Shown piece after piece: positions 1-6,077 of a stretch of DNA of 6,077 nucleotides (position 1 is the stretch's first letter; each line of letters opens with the position of its first letter). Below the pieces are notes generated by a model. The model did no database searches and was not told the DNA's origin. It saw nothing but the letters and a program-made list of their open reading frames with translations. The DNA comes from an uncultured Comamonadaceae bacterium (GTDB lineage: Bacteria > Pseudomonadota > Gammaproteobacteria > Burkholderiales > Burkholderiaceae): contig CAMLQP010000186.1 in the NCBI GenBank assembly GCA_946482115.1, forward strand, positions 1-6,077, in the 5' to 3' direction. A program made the position numbers and the translations under genes.

Positions 1-308
1 TGATCTCGCACAACTGGGACGAGCTGCGCCGCTTCATGTGGGACTACGTGGGCATTGTGCGCACCGACAAGCGGCTGGAGCGCGCGGCGCACCGCATCGC
101 GCTGCTGCAGTCGGAAATCCAGGCCTTCTACGCCCAGTTCCGCGTCAGCCGCGACCTGCTGGAGCTGCGCAACCTGGTGCTGGTGGCCGAGCTGATCGTG
201 CGCTGCGCCCAGGCGCGCCACGAGAGCCGGGGCCTGCACTTCAGCCGCGACTGGCCCGAACAACTGCCCAAGGCCCTGCCCACGGTGCTGCAGCCGGTCC
301 GGGCCTGA
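1..308 (+). CDS. nadB: L-aspartate oxidase, C-terminal end (partial)
   Basis: This is the last 101 codons of NadB, read in the frame starting at base 3 and ending at TGA 306-308; the gene begins outside the window. NadB is a cytoplasmic FAD enzyme that oxidises L-aspartate to iminoaspartate, the first step of de novo NAD synthesis. Its product is passed to NadA, which is also encoded in this window. The visible part is the C-terminal helical domain, with the family hallmarks [40 protein letters not shown] and ESRGLHF, closely matching E. coli NadB from memory. The FAD-binding and catalytic domains lie upstream and cannot be judged. The gene ends only 18 bases before the thiC riboswitch aptamer and no intrinsic terminator separates them, so read-through into the thiC leader is possible. 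Confidence 0.96.
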   Translation, partial: ISHNWDELRRFMWDYVGIVRTDKRLERAAHRIALLQSEIQAFYAQFRVSRDLLELRNLVLVAELIVRCAQARHESRGLHFSRDWPEQLPKALPTVLQPVRA

Positions 309-313
309 GGCCT

Positions 314-319
314 TACACT
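314..319 (+). promoter_or_regulatory. candidate -10 box of the thiC promoter
   Basis: TACACT keeps the three most conserved sigma-70 -10 positions (TA...T) plus A4. A start site about 7 bases downstream would fall at about 326, right at the base of the P1 helix of the TPP aptamer, which is where a dedicated riboswitch transcript would be expected to begin. No good -35 is visible at 16-18 bases upstream (around 291-296, inside the nadB 3' end). The promoter is therefore weak, activator-dependent, or absent, with thiC reached by read-through from nadB. Confidence 0.35.
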
Positions 320-326
320 GGCAACC

Positions 327-427
327 GCTCCGGGGTGCGGAGCGGTGCCCGACCAGGCGCCGCGACCGCTGAGATGGCCAGGCCAAACCCGTGAACTTGA
401 ACCGGTTCGTACCGGCGTAAGGAGAGC
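327..427 (+). ncRNA. TPP riboswitch aptamer (THI element) in the thiC leader
   Basis: The element carries the conserved THI-box blocks in order: CGGGGTGC (331-338), GCTGAGA (368-374), ACCCGTGAACTTGA (387-400) and ACCGGCGTAAGGA (411-423). Helices can be assigned by eye. P1 is GCTC 327-330 with GAGC 424-427. P2 is GGGT 333-336 with ACCC 387-390. P3 is AGCGGT 341-346 with ACCGCT 365-370. P4 is CTT 396-398 with AAG 419-421. P5 is CCGG 402-405 with CCGG 412-415. P4 differs from the usual CCT/AGG by a compensatory pair, which supports a functional fold. It binds thiamin pyrophosphate and normally represses the gene downstream, here thiC, whose start codon lies 76 bases after the aptamer. No U-rich intrinsic terminator follows, so control is probably at translation initiation. 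Confidence 0.95.
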
Positions 428-453
428 TGCCAGCACCAGCGCCCCATGGGCGC

Positions 454-4108
<3,655 letters not shown>

Positions 4109-4118
4109 ACCGGGCGCT

Positions 4119-5231
4119 TCAGGCGGCGCCTATGCCCGGCACCAGGGCGCCAGCGTCGCGCCCGCCCTTGAGCGCGGCCGTGAAAGCCAGCATGCGGTCT
4201 ATCGGCAGCCTGGCCCGCTGCGCCAGCGCCGGGTCGACGTGGATCTCGTTCAAACCCTGCTCCAGCACACGTGCCACGCCCTCCAGACCGTTCATGGCCA
4301 TCCAGGGGCAGTGCGCGCAGCTCTTGCAGGTGGCGCTGTTGCCGGCGGTTGGGGCCTCGATGAAGGTCTTGCCCGGGTTCAGCGTGCGCAGCTTGTGCAT
4401 CATGCCGTTGTCGGTGGCGACGATGAACTCGGTGGCGTCCATCTCGCGCGCGGCCTTGAGGATGGCGCTGGTCGAGCCGACGGCGTCGGCCAGCGCGATC
4501 ACGTCGGCCGGGCTCTCGGGGTGCACCAGCACCTTGGCTCCTGGGTGCTCGCGCTTGAGCGCCTCCAGCTCGAAGGCCTTGAACTCGTCGTGCACGATGC
4601 ACGAGCCCTTCCACATCACCATGTCGGCGCCAGTCTGGCGCTGGATGTAGTCGCCCAGGTGCTTGTCGGGCGCCCACAGGATCTTGTGGCCCTTGGCGTG
4701 CAGGGCCGAGACGATCTCGAGTGCGCAGCTGGACGTCACCAGCCAGTCGGCGCGGGCCTTCACGGCGGCGCTGGTGTTGGCATAGACCACCACCGTGCGG
4801 TCGGGGTGGGCGTCGCAGAAGGCACTGAAATCGTCGATGGGGCAACCCAGGTCCAGCGAACAGTTGGCGTCCAGTTCGGGCATCAGCACGGTTTTTTCGG
4901 GGCTGAGGATCTTGGCTGTCTCGCCCATGAAGCGCACGCCAGAGACGACCAGCGTGGTGGCTGGGTGGTCGCGGCCAAAACGCGCCATCTCCAGCGAATC
5001 GGACACGAAACCACCCGTTTCCTCGGCCAAATCCTGCAGATCGGGGTGAACGTAGTAGTGCGAGACCATGACCGCGTTGCGGGCCTTGAGCAGCTCGCGG
5101 ATGCGGTCCTTGAGCTCGGCGCGGCGCTTGGGGCCGGGCTCCACAGGCACGCGCACCCAGGCGTGGCGGGTGTCGCACGCCGGCTGCTCGTAGTCCACCT
5201 CGATCACGTCGTTCATCGCTTCGTCGCTCAT
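4119..5231 (-). CDS. nadA: quinolinate synthase NadA
   Basis: The chosen frame gives 370 residues, slightly longer than E. coli NadA (347). NadA is a cytoplasmic 4Fe-4S enzyme that condenses iminoaspartate, made by NadB, with dihydroxyacetone phosphate to give quinolinate for NAD. Hallmarks are [27 protein letters not shown], the SLDLGCP block, [25 protein letters not shown] and [13 protein letters not shown]. The three cluster-ligand cysteines expected from the family are present: Cys124 (ANCSLD), Cys211 (KGSCIVH) and Cys308 (last Cys of the CX2CX2C at 302/305/308). I chose ATG 5231 because GAGGA sits 7 bases upstream of it. An in-frame GTG at 5249 would add six residues (MCEDEL), but would consume that Shine-Dalgarno as coding sequence. 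The stop (TGA 4119-4121) is 10 bases before pabBC on the same strand, so the two probably form an operon. Confidence 0.96.
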   Translation of the reverse strand: MSDEAMNDVIEVDYEQPACDTRHAWVRVPVEPGPKRRAELKDRIRELLKARNAVMVSHYYVHPDLQDLAEETGGFVSDSLEMARFGRDHPATTLVVSGVRFMGETAKILSPEKTVLMPELDANCSLDLGCPIDDFSAFCDAHPDRTVVVYANTSAAVKARADWLVTSSCALEIVSALHAKGHKILWAPDKHLGDYIQRQTGADMVMWKGSCIVHDEFKAFELEALKREHPGAKVLVHPESPADVIALADAVGSTSAILKAAREMDATEFIVATDNGMMHKLRTLNPGKTFIEAPTAGNSATCKSCAHCPWMAMNGLEGVARVLEQGLNEIHVDPALAQRARLPIDRMLAFTAALKGGRDAGALVPGIGAA

Positions 5232-5238
5232 CAACTCG

Positions 5239-5243
5239 TCCTC
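5239..5243 (-). promoter_or_regulatory. nadA ribosome binding site (decides the start)
   Basis: Read on the minus strand, GAGGA lies 7 bases before ATG 5231. It supports this start over the in-frame GTG at 5249, which has no comparably placed Shine-Dalgarno. Confidence 0.6.
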
Positions 5244-5411
5244 GCACACGCCGGCACGGGCCAGCGGGTTCCTCCCAAGATGGGCGCCCCAGGCCGTTGA
5301 ACAAGGGGCTTGCCGGGGGCATTGGCCGTTATTGTCCCCCAGTTGCGCCGAGACATCATTTCACCCATGAACAAGCCGATACCCCGCAGGGGCAAGGCCG
5401 GCCGAATCGAC

Positions 5412-5417
5412 TAGACT
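5412..5417 (+). promoter_or_regulatory. weak candidate -10 box for panB
   Basis: TAGACT matches four of six -10 positions, including the conserved TA…T, and would place a start about 28 bases before the panB ATG. There is no recognisable -35 near 5389-5394, so this is tentative. Confidence 0.22.
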
Positions 5418-5451
5418 GCCGCCAACACAGCCACCGGCCCCCGATAGAACG

Positions 5452-6077
5452 ATGAGCGAACAGCAACCCGCCACCCCCTACGGCACCCTGCCGGCCGCCT
5501 CGCCCTTGCCGCAACGCCGGCCCGTGAGCCTGCCGCGCCTGCAGGAGATGCGCGAACGCGGCGAGAAGATCACCATGCTGACCGCCTACGACGCCACCTT
5601 TGCGGCCGTGGCCGACGCGGCGGGCGTGGAATGCATCCTGATCGGCGATTCACTGGGCATGGTCTGCCAGGGCCAGGCCAGCACCGTCAGCGTGACGCTG
5701 GAACACATGCGCTACCACACCGAAAGCGTGGTGCGTGGCCTGCGGCGCGTGCAGGGCACGGCCTGGGTGATCGGAGACCTGCCGTTTGGCAGCTACCAGG
5801 AATCCAAGGAGCAAGCCCTGCGCAGCGCCAGCGTGCTGATGCAGGCCGGCGCCCACATGGTCAAGCTCGAAGGCGGCGGCTGGACGGCCGAGATCGTGCA
5901 TTTCCTGGTCGAGCGCGGCATCCCGGTCTGCGCCCACCTGGGCCTCACGCCCCAGACCGTGCACGCGCTGGGCGGCTACCGGGTGCAGGGCCGGGGCGAT
6001 GCCGGGCAACTGCTCAAGCGCCAGGCCCACGAACTGCAGGACGCCGGCGCCGCCATGCTGGTGCTGGAGATGGTGCC
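5452..6077 (+). CDS. panB: 3-methyl-2-oxobutanoate (ketopantoate) hydroxymethyltransferase PanB, N-terminal part (partial)
   Basis: The open frame runs from ATG 5452 through the window end (208 full codons visible) with no stop. PanB transfers a hydroxymethyl group from 5,10-methylenetetrahydrofolate to 2-oxoisovalerate, the first committed step of pantothenate/CoA synthesis; it is a cytoplasmic Mg-dependent TIM-barrel enzyme. Family motifs are [12 protein letters not shown] (40-51), GDSLGM (65-70), GDLPFGSY (108-115), [11 protein letters not shown] (132-142), [20 protein letters not shown] and LVLE near the end. Asp66 and Asp109 match the metal-binding aspartates of E. coli PanB, Lys138 sits in the MVKLEGG substrate site, and Glu206 lies in the LVLE motif that holds the conserved catalytic Glu. 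The first ~25 residues are a Pro/Ala-rich extension absent in E. coli. An alternative GTG at 5524 would remove it but has no Shine-Dalgarno; that of ATG 5452 is also weak. The gene is divergent from nadA. Confidence 0.95.
   Translation, partial: MSEQQPATPYGTLPAASPLPQRRPVSLPRLQEMRERGEKITMLTAYDATFAAVADAAGVECILIGDSLGMVCQGQASTVSVTLEHMRYHTESVVRGLRRVQGTAWVIGDLPFGSYQESKEQALRSASVLMQAGAHMVKLEGGGWTAEIVHFLVERGIPVCAHLGLTPQTVHALGGYRVQGRGDAGQLLKRQAHELQDAGAAMLVLEMV

Larger units (their letters stand above)
5232..5451. other. divergent intergenic region between nadA and panB
   Basis: These 220 bases must hold the start signals for nadA (minus) and panB (plus). I see no convincing sigma-70 -35/-10 pair for either. 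Visible elements are: a 7-base direct repeat GGCCGTT at 5292-5298 and 5324-5330, 32 bases apart; the small palindrome TTGAACAA at 5297-5304; a short GGGGG…CCCCC inverted repeat at 5315-5319/5336-5340; CCCC-GCA-GGGG at 5382-5392; and the perfect palindrome GGCCGGCC at 5396-5403. On the minus strand GGGAGG (5271-5276) resembles a Shine-Dalgarno, but no suitably placed in-frame start follows. I see no additional gene here. Confidence 0.6.

Noticed and set aside
5249..5249. Upstream GTG start for nadA giving a 376-residue protein
   Set aside because: The six extra residues overlap the GAGGA that serves ATG 5231 with correct spacing, and the GTG has no suitably placed Shine-Dalgarno; it remains a minor alternative.
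4239..5300. A 353-codon open frame on +, antisense to nadA, and a 410-codon frame on - in another phase (4090-5322)
   Set aside because: Both are shadows of nadA, which carries all the family motifs and cluster cysteines. Their products are compositionally biased and unrecognisable.
5650..6030. A 126-codon open frame on -, antisense to panB
   Set aside because: The plus strand here encodes an uninterrupted, motif-rich PanB; the antisense frame has no recognisable features.

Overview
This is a GC-rich chromosomal window made of ordinary core-metabolism genes. The protein sequences look like those of a betaproteobacterium of the order Burkholderiales, probably Comamonadaceae. The evidence is the codon use, the PanB N-terminus with its 'PYGTLP…[14 protein letters not shown]' style, and the fused PabB-PabC. 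That taxonomic call rests on recalled resemblance, not on a search. I see no transposon, phage, CRISPR, tRNA or rRNA, and no defence or secondary-metabolite system.

Layout, left to right. (1) The 3' end of nadB (L-aspartate oxidase) on + ends at 308. (2) 309-503 is a leader holding a well-formed TPP riboswitch aptamer (327-427), a candidate -10 box just upstream, and a possible Shine-Dalgarno-sequestering expression platform. (3) thiC (phosphomethylpyrimidine synthase) on +, 504-2360. (4) On the - strand, convergent with thiC and overlapping its last 25 bases, a fused pabB-pabC gene (2336-4108, TTG start). (5) Immediately upstream of it on the same strand, nadA (quinolinate synthase, 4119-5231), very likely co-transcribed with pabBC. 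(6) A 220-base divergent intergenic region (5232-5451). (7) The 5' part of panB (ketopantoate hydroxymethyltransferase) on +, running off the window end.

All five genes make cofactors or vitamins. NadB and NadA catalyse consecutive steps, aspartate to iminoaspartate to quinolinate, for NAD. ThiC makes the thiamin pyrimidine. PabBC makes 4-aminobenzoate for folate. PanB starts pantothenate/CoA synthesis. The two NAD genes are on opposite strands, each next to a gene of another pathway, so they are not in one operon here.

The most interesting parts are regulatory or structural details. These are a TPP-switch model with mutually exclusive pairings, a compensatory base change in aptamer helix P4, the convergent thiC/pabBC coding overlap, and an Asn-to-Ser change in the PabC-domain class IV aminotransferase signature. 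I do not see a previously undescribed system.
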